Source: Aquimarina sp. AU474
GTDB taxonomy: Bacteria > Bacteroidota > Bacteroidia > Flavobacteriales > Flavobacteriaceae
Direction of reading: 5' to 3'
DNA length: 64,000 bases
Assembly (NCBI RefSeq): GCF_900312815.1
Contig: NZ_OMPE01000007.1
Coordinates: 310,001-374,000, forward strand
Both the position numbers and the translations under genes were made by a program. The notes below the pieces were generated by a model that saw nothing but the letters and a program-made list of their open reading frames with translations, was not told the origin of the DNA and made no database searches. This document shows positions 1 through 8,491 of this stretch, piece by piece. Position 1 is the stretch's first letter; the number at the start of each line of letters is the position of its first letter.

Positions 1-2
1 AA

Positions 3-1616
3 TTAGGAGTACAACCCAATGACAAAATAGCGATTATATCAACTAATAACAGGACCGAATGGAATATAACCGATATTGGTGTTCTTCAGATAGGTGCTCA
101 AGATGTACCTATATATCCAACGATATCTCAAGATGATTACGAGTATGTTTTAAATCACTCAGAATCTGTATATTGTTTTGTCTCCGACGAGGAAGTCTTT
201 CAAAAAGTAAAAAACATTAAAGGTAATATACCTTCATTAAAAGAAGTATATTCTTTTAATGACATAGAAGGTTGTAAAAGTTGGAATGACGTACTAGAAC
301 TAGGAAAAGATAACAGCACTCAAGAAGAGGTAGAAAAAATTATGGCTTCTGTAAAAGAAGATGATCTTGCTACTTTAATATATACTTCAGGGACTACAGG
401 AAGACCCAAAGGAGTAATGCTTAGTCACAGAAATATTGTAAGCAATGCCCTTGCCAGTTCTACTCGATTTCCGCTTACCGAAGGAACAACAAAAGCATTA
501 AGTTTTTTACCTGTTTGTCATATTTATGAGCGAATGACCATGTATTTTTATCAATACCTTGGTGCCTCTATTTATTTCGCAGAGTCTCTAGAGACTATTA
601 GTGATAATCTTAAAGAGGTAAAGCCTGAGGTAATGACCGCAGTGCCAAGATTACTCGAAAAGGTATATGATAAAATCATCGCCAAAGGAGCAGATCTTAC
701 TGGTGTTAAAAAGAAACTATTCTTTTGGGCAGTAGAACTAGGTTTAAAATATGAGCCTTATGGTGCCAACGGCTGGTGGTATGAAAAGAAACTAGGTATA
801 GCGAGAAAATTAATTTTCAGTAAATGGCAAGAAGCTCTAGGTGGAAACATTAAGGTGATTGCTTCGGGTAGTGCCGCATTACAACCAAGATTGGCAAGAA
901 TATTTAATGCTGCCGGACTTGCCGTAATGGAAGGATATGGTTTGACCGAAACATCTCCTGTAATTTCTGTAAATGATACTAGAAATAAAGGTTTTAAGAT
1001 TGGTTCTGTTGGAAGAATATTACCAAACACCGAAGTTAAAATTGCCGAAGATGGAGAAATCTTAATAAAAGGCCCTCAAGTAATGCAAGGGTATTATAAA
1101 GATGAAGAGAAAACAAATGAAGCTTTAAAAGGTGGATATTTTCATACAGGAGACATTGGTGAAATAGACAATGAAGGGTTTTTACGAATTACAGATCGTA
1201 AGAAAGAAATGTTTAAAACCTCTGGTGGTAAGTATGTCGCTCCTCAATTAATTGAAAATGCAATGAAACAATCTCGTTTTATTGAACAAATTATGGTTAT
1301 TGGCGAAGGAGAGAAAATGCCCGCGGCTTTTATTCAACCAAATTTTGAATTTTTAAAAGATTGGGCAGAGCGTAAAGGACTTACTGTAGGTGATTCGTTT
1401 AATGAAATTATTGCTAATCAAACCGTAATTGATCGATATCAAGAAGAAATCGATGAGCACAATGAAAAATTTGGAAAATGGGAACGAGTTAAAAAATTCG
1501 AACTTACTCCTGACGAATGGAGCATTGATGCAGGTCACCTTACTCCTACCATGAAACTAAGAAGAAAAATAATAAAACAGAAATATACTGAATTATACTC
1601 CAAAATTTATGGCTAA
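3..1616 (+). CDS. Long-chain acyl-CoA synthetase (AMP-binding), 5' end cut by the window
   Basis: This enzyme activates fatty acids to acyl-CoA with ATP and would feed the beta-oxidation genes downstream. The frame is open from base 3, so the start lies outside; 537 residues are visible, and about 50-60 are missing compared with the usual ~590. The AMP-binding P-loop YTSGTTGRPKGVMLSH starts near visible residue 127, and the late motif TDRKKEMFKTSGGKYVAP near residue 397 is typical of long-chain synthetases. The stop at 1614-1616 is followed by a strong terminator, so the gene is transcribed apart from the MarR-fad operon. Close relatives that act on medium-chain acids cannot be excluded. Confidence 0.93.
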   Translation, partial: LGVQPNDKIAIISTNNRTEWNITDIGVLQIGAQDVPIYPTISQDDYEYVLNHSESVYCFVSDEEVFQKVKNIKGNIPSLKEVYSFNDIEGCKSWNDVLELGKDNSTQEEVEKIMASVKEDDLATLIYTSGTTGRPKGVMLSHRNIVSNALASSTRFPLTEGTTKALSFLPVCHIYERMTMYFYQYLGASIYFAESLETISDNLKEVKPEVMTAVPRLLEKVYDKIIAKGADLTGVKKKLFFWAVELGLKYEPYGANGWWYEKKLGIARKLIFSKWQEALGGNIKVIASGSAALQPRLARIFNAAGLAVMEGYGLTETSPVISVNDTRNKGFKIGSVGRILPNTEVKIAEDGEILIKGPQVMQGYYKDEEKTNEALKGGYFHTGDIGEIDNEGFLRITDRKKEMFKTSGGKYVAPQLIENAMKQSRFIEQIMVIGEGEKMPAAFIQPNFEFLKDWAERKGLTVGDSFNEIIANQTVIDRYQEEIDEHNEKFGKWERVKKFELTPDEWSIDAGHLTPTMKLRRKIIKQKYTELYSKIYG

Positions 1617-1669
1617 TTCAATTCACTGATTACATTATTAATCATGCATAAGCTTAACTGTAAATCAGT

Positions 1670-1699
1670 AAACTCCTCATTTTATGGGGAGTTTTTTTA
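1670..1699 (+). terminator. Rho-independent terminator after the acyl-CoA synthetase
   Basis: A 10-bp stem pairs 1670-1679 with 1685-1694 (one G-T pair) around a 5-base loop and runs into seven T residues. It separates the synthetase gene from the MarR promoter. Confidence 0.8.
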
Positions 1700-1752
1700 T
1701 TAATTCAGCAAAAAAATGTAAATTACTTCATCTTTTCTTAAATTTTTATCTT

Positions 1753-1776
1753 ATTTATTATGCGTGCATAATAAAT
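1753..1776 (+). promoter_or_regulatory. Palindromic operator, probable MarR binding site
   Basis: Two perfect 11-base arms, 1753-1763 and 1766-1776, are separated by the two bases GT; the core reads TTATTATGC-GT-GCATAATAA. MarR-family regulators bind palindromes of this size near their own promoters. A -7-like box TACCTTTA (1783-1790; consensus TAnnTTTG) lies just downstream, so the palindrome would cover the -33 region and block transcription of marR-fadN-fadA-fadE. Binding by this MarR, and an acyl-CoA ligand, are inferences. Confidence 0.65.
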
Positions 1777-1809
1777 TTTTCTTACCTTTACATTCACAAT
1801 AATTTTTGA

Positions 1810-2262
1810 ATGAGGGAAAAAACAATTGATTACGCTCTTCGCGCCACATGGATGGCTGTTGCCAAAATGTATAACGAGGAAGCAAGCAAGAAGGGAAGTA
1901 CGATGGCCACTGGGTTTGCGCTTTTAAGCATAGATCCCGAAAATGGTACTCCATCCACTTCATTAGGCCCCAAGATGGGCATGGAAGCGACTAGTTTATC
2001 ACGTACTTTAAAAACCATGGAAGAAAAAGGACTCATTTTCCGAAAAAAGAATCCTCAAGACGGACGTGGTGTTTTGATCTACCTAACACCTTTTGGCGTA
2101 GAAATGAGAAATTTTTCTAAGGAAGTTGTTTTTACATTTGATAATACTGTAAAAAAACATATCCCAAAAGAAAAATTAGATACTTTTTTAGAAGTATTTC
2201 AACTCATAAACGATCTAATTTCATCTAAGAAAATTTACACGAAAAAAGAATCTATACAATAA
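1810..2262 (+). CDS. MarR-family transcriptional regulator of the fad operon
   Basis: This 150-residue winged-helix protein has the usual MarR length. The recognition region LGPKMGMEATSLSRTLKTME (near residues 52-71) is followed by the wing with KGLIFRKKNPQDGRGV, containing the conserved D-R of MarR wings. It is the first gene of an operon, 25 bases ahead of fadN, with a perfect palindrome over its promoter. Autorepression relieved by acyl-CoA or fatty acid is therefore likely but inferred; B. subtilis controls its similar operon with a TetR-type FadR. The ATG at 1810 is the only good start and would leave a short leader. Confidence 0.88.
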   Translation: MREKTIDYALRATWMAVAKMYNEEASKKGSTMATGFALLSIDPENGTPSTSLGPKMGMEATSLSRTLKTMEEKGLIFRKKNPQDGRGVLIYLTPFGVEMRNFSKEVVFTFDNTVKKHIPKEKLDTFLEVFQLINDLISSKKIYTKKESIQ

Positions 2263-2287
2263 TATCTTAACAACCCGAAGTTAAAAA

Positions 2288-4693
2288 ATGAAAAGAGTCA
2301 TTAAAAAAGTTGCAGTTGTCGGTTCAGGAATCATGGGATCCGGTATTGCATGTCATTTTGCTAATATTGGTGCAGAAGTGCTTTTATTAGACATCGTTCC
2401 AAGAGAACTAAACGACAAAGAAAAAGCAAAAGGTCTTACTTTGGAAGATAAAGTAGTCCGTAATCGGTTAGTGAATGATTCTCTTACCGCTGCTCTTAAA
2501 TCCAAGCCCTCTCCTATTTACAGTCAAAAATTTGCAAATCGTATTACCACAGGAAACCTTGAGGATGATATTGCAAAAGTTGCAGATGTAGATTGGATTA
2601 TTGAGGTTGTAGTAGAAAGACTTGATATTAAAAAACTAGTTTTTGAAAACTTAGAAAAACATAGAACTCCAGGTACTTTAATTACCTCTAATACATCTGG
2701 AATCCCTATAAAATTTATGAATGAAGGAAGAAGCGAAGATTTCCAGAAACATTTCTGCGGAACACACTTCTTCAATCCTGCACGATATCTAAAATTATTT
2801 GAAATTATACCTGGACCTAATACATCTAAAGAAGTATTAGATTTTCTTAATGGTTACGGAGAACAATTTCTTGGCAAAACTTCAGTAGTTGCCAAAGATA
2901 CTCCTGCTTTTATAGGTAACAGAATTGGTATTTTCAGTATTATGAGTTTATTCCATATGGTACAAGATATGGGATTAACTATTGAAGAAGTAGATAAGTT
3001 AACCGGACCCGTAATTGGTCGTCCTAAATCTGCTACATTTAGAACTGTAGATGTTGTTGGACTTGATACTTTGGTTCATGTAGCAAATGGTATTGCCGAT
3101 AATTGTCCTGATGATGAGCGTCATGAATTATTTAAACTACCTGGTTTCATCAATACAATGATGGAAAACAAGTGGTTAGGAAGTAAATCAAAACAAGGTT
3201 TTTATAAAAAGAACGTAACCGCAGATGGGAAAAGAGAAATTCTTTCTTTGGATCTTGATTCATTAGAATATAGAGAGAAGAAAAGAGCTTCATTTGCAAC
3301 TTTAGAAATGACCAAAACTATTGATAAAGTTATTGATCGTTTTAAAGTTTTAGTTTCTGGTAAAGATAAGGCAGGAGAATTTTATCGTAAAAATCTTTCT
3401 GCGCTATTCGCATACGTATCTAACCGTATTCCAGAAATAACTGATGATTTATATAAAATTGATGATGCTATGAAAGCTGGGTTTGGATGGGAACATGGCC
3501 CTTTCCAGATTTGGGATGCTGTAGGTGTTGAAAAAGGTATCGAAATGATGAAAGCTGAAGGTTATGAACCAGCAGCTTGGGTAAATGATATGATTGCCTC
3601 TGGAAATACATCATTTTATACCGTAAAAGAAGGAGCTTCGTATTTCTATGATATACCAACCAAGAAACAAGAAAAAATACCAGGTCAGGATTCATTTATT
3701 ATTCTAGATAATATTCGTAAATCTGCTGAGGTATTTAAAAACAGTGGTGTTGTTGTAGAAGATCTTGGTGATGGAATTCTTAATGTAGAATTTCAGAGTA
3801 AGATGAACACTATTGGGGGAGATGTTCTCGCTGGCTTAAACAAAGCAATAGACATTGCCGAAAAAGATTTCCAAGGATTAGTAGTTGGTAATCAAGCAGC
3901 CAATTTCTCGGTAGGAGCAAATATTGGTATGATATTTATGATGGCTGTTGAGCAAGAATATGATGAGCTGAACATGGCAATAAAATACTTCCAGGATTCT
4001 ATGATGCGTATGCGCTACTCAGGTATTCCAACAGTAGTTGCTCCGCATGGAATGGCTCTAGGAGGTGGATGTGAAATTTCGCTTCATGCTGATAAAGTAG
4101 TTGCTGCCGCAGAAACATACATGGGACTTGTAGAGTTTGGTGTTGGTGTGATTCCTGGTGGTGGTGGATCAAAAGAAATGGCATTAAGAGCTGCTGATCT
4201 TTTTAAGAAAGATGATGTAGAGCTTAACGTACTTCAAGAACACTTCTTAACTATTGGTATGGCAAAAGTATCTACTTCTGCTTATGAAGCTTTTGATACT
4301 AATCTTTTACAGAAAGGAAAAGATATTGTAGTTGTAAATAAAGATCGACAAATCGCTACAGCCAAAGCTCATGCAAAATTAATGGCAGAGCAAGGATATA
4401 CACAACCTCCACGTCGTAAAGATATTAAAGTGCTAGGAAAACAAGCACTAGGAATGTTCTTAGTAGGTACAGATTCTATGGAAGCAAGTAGATACATCTC
4501 AGAGCATGATCATAAAATAGCAAATAAGCTTGGATATGTAATGGCTGGTGGTGATTTATCCGAACCAACCTTGGTAACAGAGCAATATTTACTTGACCTA
4601 GAACGTGAAGCTTTCTTGTCTTTATGTTCAGAACGTAAGACTCTTGAGCGTATCGAGCATATGCTAAAGAAAGGAAAACCTCTTAGAAACTAG
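2288..4693 (+). CDS. fadN: 3-hydroxyacyl-CoA dehydrogenase / enoyl-CoA hydratase, FadN type
   Basis: This bifunctional enzyme does the hydration and second oxidation steps of beta-oxidation. The NAD-binding Rossmann motif GSGIMGSGIA is at residues 12-21, and the dehydrogenase signature GTHFFNPARY with its catalytic His is near residue 160. A crotonase domain fills the C-terminal part from about residue 490, with the active-site stretch HGMALGGGCEIS near 587-598 and EFGVGVIPGGGG after it. Dehydrogenase first and hydratase last is the FadN order, the reverse of E. coli FadB, and 801 residues fits FadN. It lies between marR and fadA with short gaps (25 and 23 bases). Confidence 0.92.
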   Translation: MKRVIKKVAVVGSGIMGSGIACHFANIGAEVLLLDIVPRELNDKEKAKGLTLEDKVVRNRLVNDSLTAALKSKPSPIYSQKFANRITTGNLEDDIAKVADVDWIIEVVVERLDIKKLVFENLEKHRTPGTLITSNTSGIPIKFMNEGRSEDFQKHFCGTHFFNPARYLKLFEIIPGPNTSKEVLDFLNGYGEQFLGKTSVVAKDTPAFIGNRIGIFSIMSLFHMVQDMGLTIEEVDKLTGPVIGRPKSATFRTVDVVGLDTLVHVANGIADNCPDDERHELFKLPGFINTMMENKWLGSKSKQGFYKKNVTADGKREILSLDLDSLEYREKKRASFATLEMTKTIDKVIDRFKVLVSGKDKAGEFYRKNLSALFAYVSNRIPEITDDLYKIDDAMKAGFGWEHGPFQIWDAVGVEKGIEMMKAEGYEPAAWVNDMIASGNTSFYTVKEGASYFYDIPTKKQEKIPGQDSFIILDNIRKSAEVFKNSGVVVEDLGDGILNVEFQSKMNTIGGDVLAGLNKAIDIAEKDFQGLVVGNQAANFSVGANIGMIFMMAVEQEYDELNMAIKYFQDSMMRMRYSGIPTVVAPHGMALGGGCEISLHADKVVAAAETYMGLVEFGVGVIPGGGGSKEMALRAADLFKKDDVELNVLQEHFLTIGMAKVSTSAYEAFDTNLLQKGKDIVVVNKDRQIATAKAHAKLMAEQGYTQPPRRKDIKVLGKQALGMFLVGTDSMEASRYISEHDHKIANKLGYVMAGGDLSEPTLVTEQYLLDLEREAFLSLCSERKTLERIEHMLKKGKPLRN

Positions 4694-4716
4694 AACACCG
4701 AAAAAGAAAAAAAGAA

Positions 4717-5907
4717 ATGAAAACAGCATATATAGTAAAAGCATATAGAACAGCCGTAGGAAAAGCGCCTCGCGGAGTGTTCAGATTTAAAAGAACAGAT
4801 GAGCTTGCTGCAGAGACTATTCAGCATATGATGACAGAGTTACCTCAATTAGACAAAGCTCGTATCGATGATGTAATTGTAGGTAATGCAATGCCAGAAG
4901 GGTCTCAAGGACTTAATATGGCACGTCTTATCTCACTTATGGGTTTAGATTCTATTGATGTCCCTGGAGTAACTGTAAATAGATTTTGTTCCTCAGGAAT
5001 CGAAACTATCGGTATTGCAGCAGCAAAAATACAAGCCGGAATGGCAGATTGTATTATTGCTGGAGGAGCAGAAAGTATGAGTTCTGTTCCTATGACTGGT
5101 TATAAAACAGAACTTAATTATGACTTAGCAAATTCTGGTCATGCCGATTATTACTGGGGAATGGGTAATACTGCAGAAGCAGTTGCCGACCAGTTTAAAG
5201 TATCTAGAGCAGATCAAGATGAATTTGCTTATAACTCACATATGAAAGCTTTAAAAGCACAAGCCGAAAATCGTTTTCAGGATCAGATCGTACCTATTAC
5301 TGTTGACCAGGTTTATGTTGATGCTAACGGTAAAAAAGCCACAAAATCTTATACCGTAACCAAAGATGAAGGCCCACGTGCTGGAACTAGTAAAGAAGTT
5401 CTTGGTAAACTTCGTCCTGTTTTTGCTGCTGGCGGTAGTGTTACTGCTGGTAACTCCTCTCAAATGAGTGATGGTGCTGCATTTGTAATGGTAATGAGCG
5501 AAGAGATGGTAAAAGAATTAAATCTTGAGCCAATTGCAAGAATGGTAAACTATGCCGCCGCAGGTGTAGAACCTAGAATTATGGGTATTGGTCCCGTAAA
5601 AGCAATTCCTAAAGCATTAAAACAAGCTGGCTTAAAACAAGAAGATATTGAGTTAATAGAGCTTAATGAAGCTTTTGCTTCTCAATCACTTGCTGTGATG
5701 AGAGAACTTGGATTAAATCAAGATATCGTAAATGTTAACGGTGGAGCAATTGCTCTAGGTCATCCACTAGGGTGTACTGGCGCTAAACTATCTGTACAAT
5801 TGTTTGATGAAATGCGTAAGCGCGATATGAAAGGAAAGTATGGTATGGTTACTATGTGCGTAGGAACTGGACAAGGTGCCGCTGGTATCTATGAATTTTT
5901 GAACTAA
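4717..5907 (+). CDS. fadA: Acetyl-CoA C-acyltransferase (3-ketoacyl-CoA thiolase)
   Basis: This thiolase cleaves 3-ketoacyl-CoA with CoA, releasing acetyl-CoA and a shortened acyl chain. The nucleophile is C91 in NRFCSSGIE, the catalytic His is H349 in [11 protein letters not shown], and the second Cys is C381 in [10 protein letters not shown]. All are in place, and 396 residues is normal for the family. It is third in the marR-fadN-fadA-fadE operon. A biosynthetic acetoacetyl-CoA thiolase has the same fold, but the operon supports the degradative role. Confidence 0.94.
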   Translation: MKTAYIVKAYRTAVGKAPRGVFRFKRTDELAAETIQHMMTELPQLDKARIDDVIVGNAMPEGSQGLNMARLISLMGLDSIDVPGVTVNRFCSSGIETIGIAAAKIQAGMADCIIAGGAESMSSVPMTGYKTELNYDLANSGHADYYWGMGNTAEAVADQFKVSRADQDEFAYNSHMKALKAQAENRFQDQIVPITVDQVYVDANGKKATKSYTVTKDEGPRAGTSKEVLGKLRPVFAAGGSVTAGNSSQMSDGAAFVMVMSEEMVKELNLEPIARMVNYAAAGVEPRIMGIGPVKAIPKALKQAGLKQEDIELIELNEAFASQSLAVMRELGLNQDIVNVNGGAIALGHPLGCTGAKLSVQLFDEMRKRDMKGKYGMVTMCVGTGQGAAGIYEFLN

Positions 5908-5935
5908 AAAGATAAAAGAAAATAACACTAATAAG

Positions 5936-7747
5936 ATGAGTACTGAAACTGTAAATAAAGATATTCTTAGAGGAGGACAATTCCTTGTTAAAGAGACCAA
6001 AGCTGAAGATGTATTTACTCCAGAAGATTTTTCTGAGGAGCAAAAGATGATGCGTGATAGCGCAAGAGAATTCGTAGATCGCGAACTATGGGCACATTGG
6101 GAAAAATTTGAATCGAAAGATTACGCATACACAGAGCAGTGTATGAAAAAAGCCGGTGAGCTAGGTCTTTTGGGAGTTTCTGTTCCTGAAGATTATGATG
6201 GATTAGGAATGGGGTTTGTCTCTACCATGCTAGTATGTGATTATATATCTGGAGCTACAGGGTCATTTAGTACTGCTTTTGGAGCACATACAGGTATTGG
6301 TACCATGCCAATTTCTTTATACGGAAATGAAGAGCAAAAGAAAAAGTATGTTTCTAAACTAGCTACTGGTGAATGGATGGGAGCATATTGTTTGACCGAG
6401 CCAGGTGCGGGATCTGACGCAAATTCAGGAAAAACCAAAGCTGTATTATCTGATGATGGAAAGCACTATTTAATTTCTGGTCAGAAAATGTGGATCTCAA
6501 ATGCAGGATTCTGTAATGTAATGATTGTTTTTGCTCGAATTGAAGATGATAAAAACATTACTGGATTTATTGTAGAGCATGATCCATCAAATGGGATTAC
6601 ACTTGGAGACGAAGAAAAGAAATTAGGTATTCACTCTTCTTCTACTCGCCAAGTATTTTTTAGTGACACCAAAGTACCGGTAGAAAACATGTTATCTGAA
6701 AGAGGTAACGGTTTTAAAATTGCAATGAATGCCCTTAACGTTGGTCGTATCAAATTAGCCGCAGCTTGTTTGGATGCACAACGTAGAGTGATTGGTGAAG
6801 CTACAAAATATGCAAATGAGCGTATCCAGTTTAAGACACCAATTATGAATTTTGGAGCTATTAAGTCCAAAATTGCTGAAATGGCTACAAGTACATATGC
6901 AGGAGAATCTGCTTCGTATAGAGCAGCAAAAAATATTGAAGATAGAATTTCTATCCGTCAAGCAGAAGGAAACACACATCAAGAAGCAGAGTTAAAAGGT
7001 GTAGAAGAATATGCTATCGAGTGTTCTATTCTTAAAGTAGCAGTTTCTGAAGATGTTCAAAGTACCGCCGATGAAGGTTTGCAAATATTTGGAGGTATGG
7101 GATTCTCTGCAGATACTCCTATGGAATCTGCTTGGAGAGATGCTCGTATTTCTCGTATTTATGAAGGTACTAATGAAATTAACCGTATGTTGGCAGTAGG
7201 TATGCTTGTTAAAAAAGCAATGAAAGGTCATGTTGATCTTTTAGGTCCTGCGATGAAAGTTGCCGATGAATTAACAGGTATCCCTTCTTTTGATACTCCT
7301 GATTATTCTACATTATTTGCAGAAGAAAAAGAAATTCTTGCTAAGCTTAAGAAAGTATTCTTAATGGTTGCTGGATCTGCTGTTCAAAAATTTGGTCCTA
7401 AATTAGAAGAGCACCAACAGTTATTAATGGCTGCTTCAGATATTCTAATCGAAATCTATATGGCTGAATCTACTATACTACGTACAGAGAAAAACGCAAA
7501 ACGTTTTGGTGAAGATACTCAAGAAATTCAAATTGCAATGACTCAGCTATATCTTTATAATGCCGTAGATATCGCTATCAAAAAAGGAAAAGAAGCTATC
7601 GTTTCTTTTGCCGAAGGTGATGAACAAAGAATGATGCTTATGGGTCTTAAACGTTTTACCAAATATACTAATCAACCTAATGTTGTAGCGTTAAGAACTA
7701 AAATTGCAGACAAAATTGCCGAAGAAAATGGATATTTCTTAGGATAA
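5936..7747 (+). CDS. fadE: Acyl-CoA dehydrogenase, long FadE type
   Basis: This FAD enzyme does the first oxidation of acyl-CoA and passes electrons to electron-transfer flavoprotein. At 603 residues it has the standard dehydrogenase core plus an extra helical C-terminal part of ~150 residues, as in B. subtilis FadE. Visible signatures are the acyl-CoA dehydrogenase motif GAYCLTEPGAGSDA, the FAD/substrate stretch KMWISNAGFCNVMI, and RIYEGTNEINRM with the probable catalytic base E410. It is the last gene of the operon, followed by a strong terminator. Confidence 0.93.
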   Translation: MSTETVNKDILRGGQFLVKETKAEDVFTPEDFSEEQKMMRDSAREFVDRELWAHWEKFESKDYAYTEQCMKKAGELGLLGVSVPEDYDGLGMGFVSTMLVCDYISGATGSFSTAFGAHTGIGTMPISLYGNEEQKKKYVSKLATGEWMGAYCLTEPGAGSDANSGKTKAVLSDDGKHYLISGQKMWISNAGFCNVMIVFARIEDDKNITGFIVEHDPSNGITLGDEEKKLGIHSSSTRQVFFSDTKVPVENMLSERGNGFKIAMNALNVGRIKLAAACLDAQRRVIGEATKYANERIQFKTPIMNFGAIKSKIAEMATSTYAGESASYRAAKNIEDRISIRQAEGNTHQEAELKGVEEYAIECSILKVAVSEDVQSTADEGLQIFGGMGFSADTPMESAWRDARISRIYEGTNEINRMLAVGMLVKKAMKGHVDLLGPAMKVADELTGIPSFDTPDYSTLFAEEKEILAKLKKVFLMVAGSAVQKFGPKLEEHQQLLMAASDILIEIYMAESTILRTEKNAKRFGEDTQEIQIAMTQLYLYNAVDIAIKKGKEAIVSFAEGDEQRMMLMGLKRFTKYTNQPNVVALRTKIADKIAEENGYFLG

Positions 7748-7764
7748 TTATAAGTCATATTGCC

Positions 7765-7848
7765 CTCCCTATGGCACTAAACTAGGGAGTTGTTTAATTT
7801 TGATTTAAAAACCCGCCTTTTCATATTGGGTAAAAGGCGGGTTTTTTA
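7765..7848 (+). terminator. Hairpin and rho-independent terminator of the fad operon
   Basis: A 7-bp hairpin (7765-7771 with 7783-7789) is followed by a much stronger 14-bp perfect stem, 7808-7821 with 7832-7845, around a 10-base loop and ending in a T run. The second one is a clear intrinsic terminator; the first may be accessory. Confidence 0.85.
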
Positions 7849-7970
7849 TTTTGGTTATTCTAACAATGGAACTATTTATTCCTCAGTTTCTGTATAAGAA
7901 TACTATATAAATCTCAAATACAACCATTTATATTGTTATTTCACGCTCTTTTAAGAAAAATAATGATAAT

Positions 7971-7993
7971 TTATCAACACGAAAACGTTGTAG
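7971..7993 (+). repeat. 23-bp repeat, copy A (inverted partner at 19600-19622)
   Basis: These 23 bases contain ATCAACACGAAAACGTTGTA and match perfectly the reverse complement of 19600-19622. The flanks of the two copies differ. A 23-base perfect match between two intergenic regions 11.6 kb apart is not expected by chance. It could be the end of a dispersed repeat or a shared binding site. Confidence 0.75.
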
Positions 7994-8370
7994 TAGTCCA
8001 GGAACTCTTTCCAATTGAATATTTCGTAATAACTTAGTGAAAATTTAACACAAGAAACACTTTTACAAACAAAAAATTACTAATTATGAAATTCATTGAC
8101 TTTCCTACGAAAACCGGAAATTTGTTTGAGCTACTTTTATCATATCATATAGAGATCCCTTCTTAATTTGATAAAGTAATACTCTTTTTTATTTTTTAGA
8201 TCTAATATCAAGAAAAAATCATTCTCTAATTAGAGGATTAATTGTTTCCTTTACTCCTTAAAAAGTGCGAAACATATTCTTTATTCGTATATCTAAAGGC
8301 TTTTCAATATTACATATCAACTTGTTACCCCATTTTCTGTAACCTATAGATATATAATAACCTTGTTATT

Positions 8371-8422
8371 CAGATATTATTTCCAAAAAATATTCCTGCA
8401 GTATAATTAGCAGATATTATTT
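8371..8422 (+). repeat. Tandem 12-bp direct repeat, 40-bp period, upstream of the amylase
   Basis: CAGATATTATTT occurs at 8371-8382 and again at 8411-8422, exactly 40 bases apart, close to four DNA turns, and 70-120 bases before the amylase start. This spacing would suit a dimeric activator binding one DNA face. AT-rich sequence makes chance similarity possible. Confidence 0.4.
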
Positions 8423-8491
8423 TCTACTAGTTAACACGAACTCTTATTTATCACCAAAATTATCACCGAATTAAACTTAAAAATTGCAAAA

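Larger units (their letters stand above)
7849..8491. other. 640-base non-coding leader upstream of the amylase
   Basis: No ORF of convincing length is present. The region holds one arm of an inverted 23-bp repeat (7971-7993) and a 12-bp direct repeat 40 bases apart (8371-8382, 8411-8422). Two tiny ATG ORFs, 7963-8037 (24 codons) and 8086-8166 (26 codons), have no recognisable product. I could not place a confident -33/-7 promoter. The length suggests a long regulated 5' leader, or decayed DNA. Confidence 0.6.

Noticed and set aside
7963-8166. Two mini-ORFs (7963-8037 and 8086-8166) before the amylase
   Set aside because: They have 24 and 26 codons, no recognisable motif and no clear translation signals; kept only as a note in the leader region.
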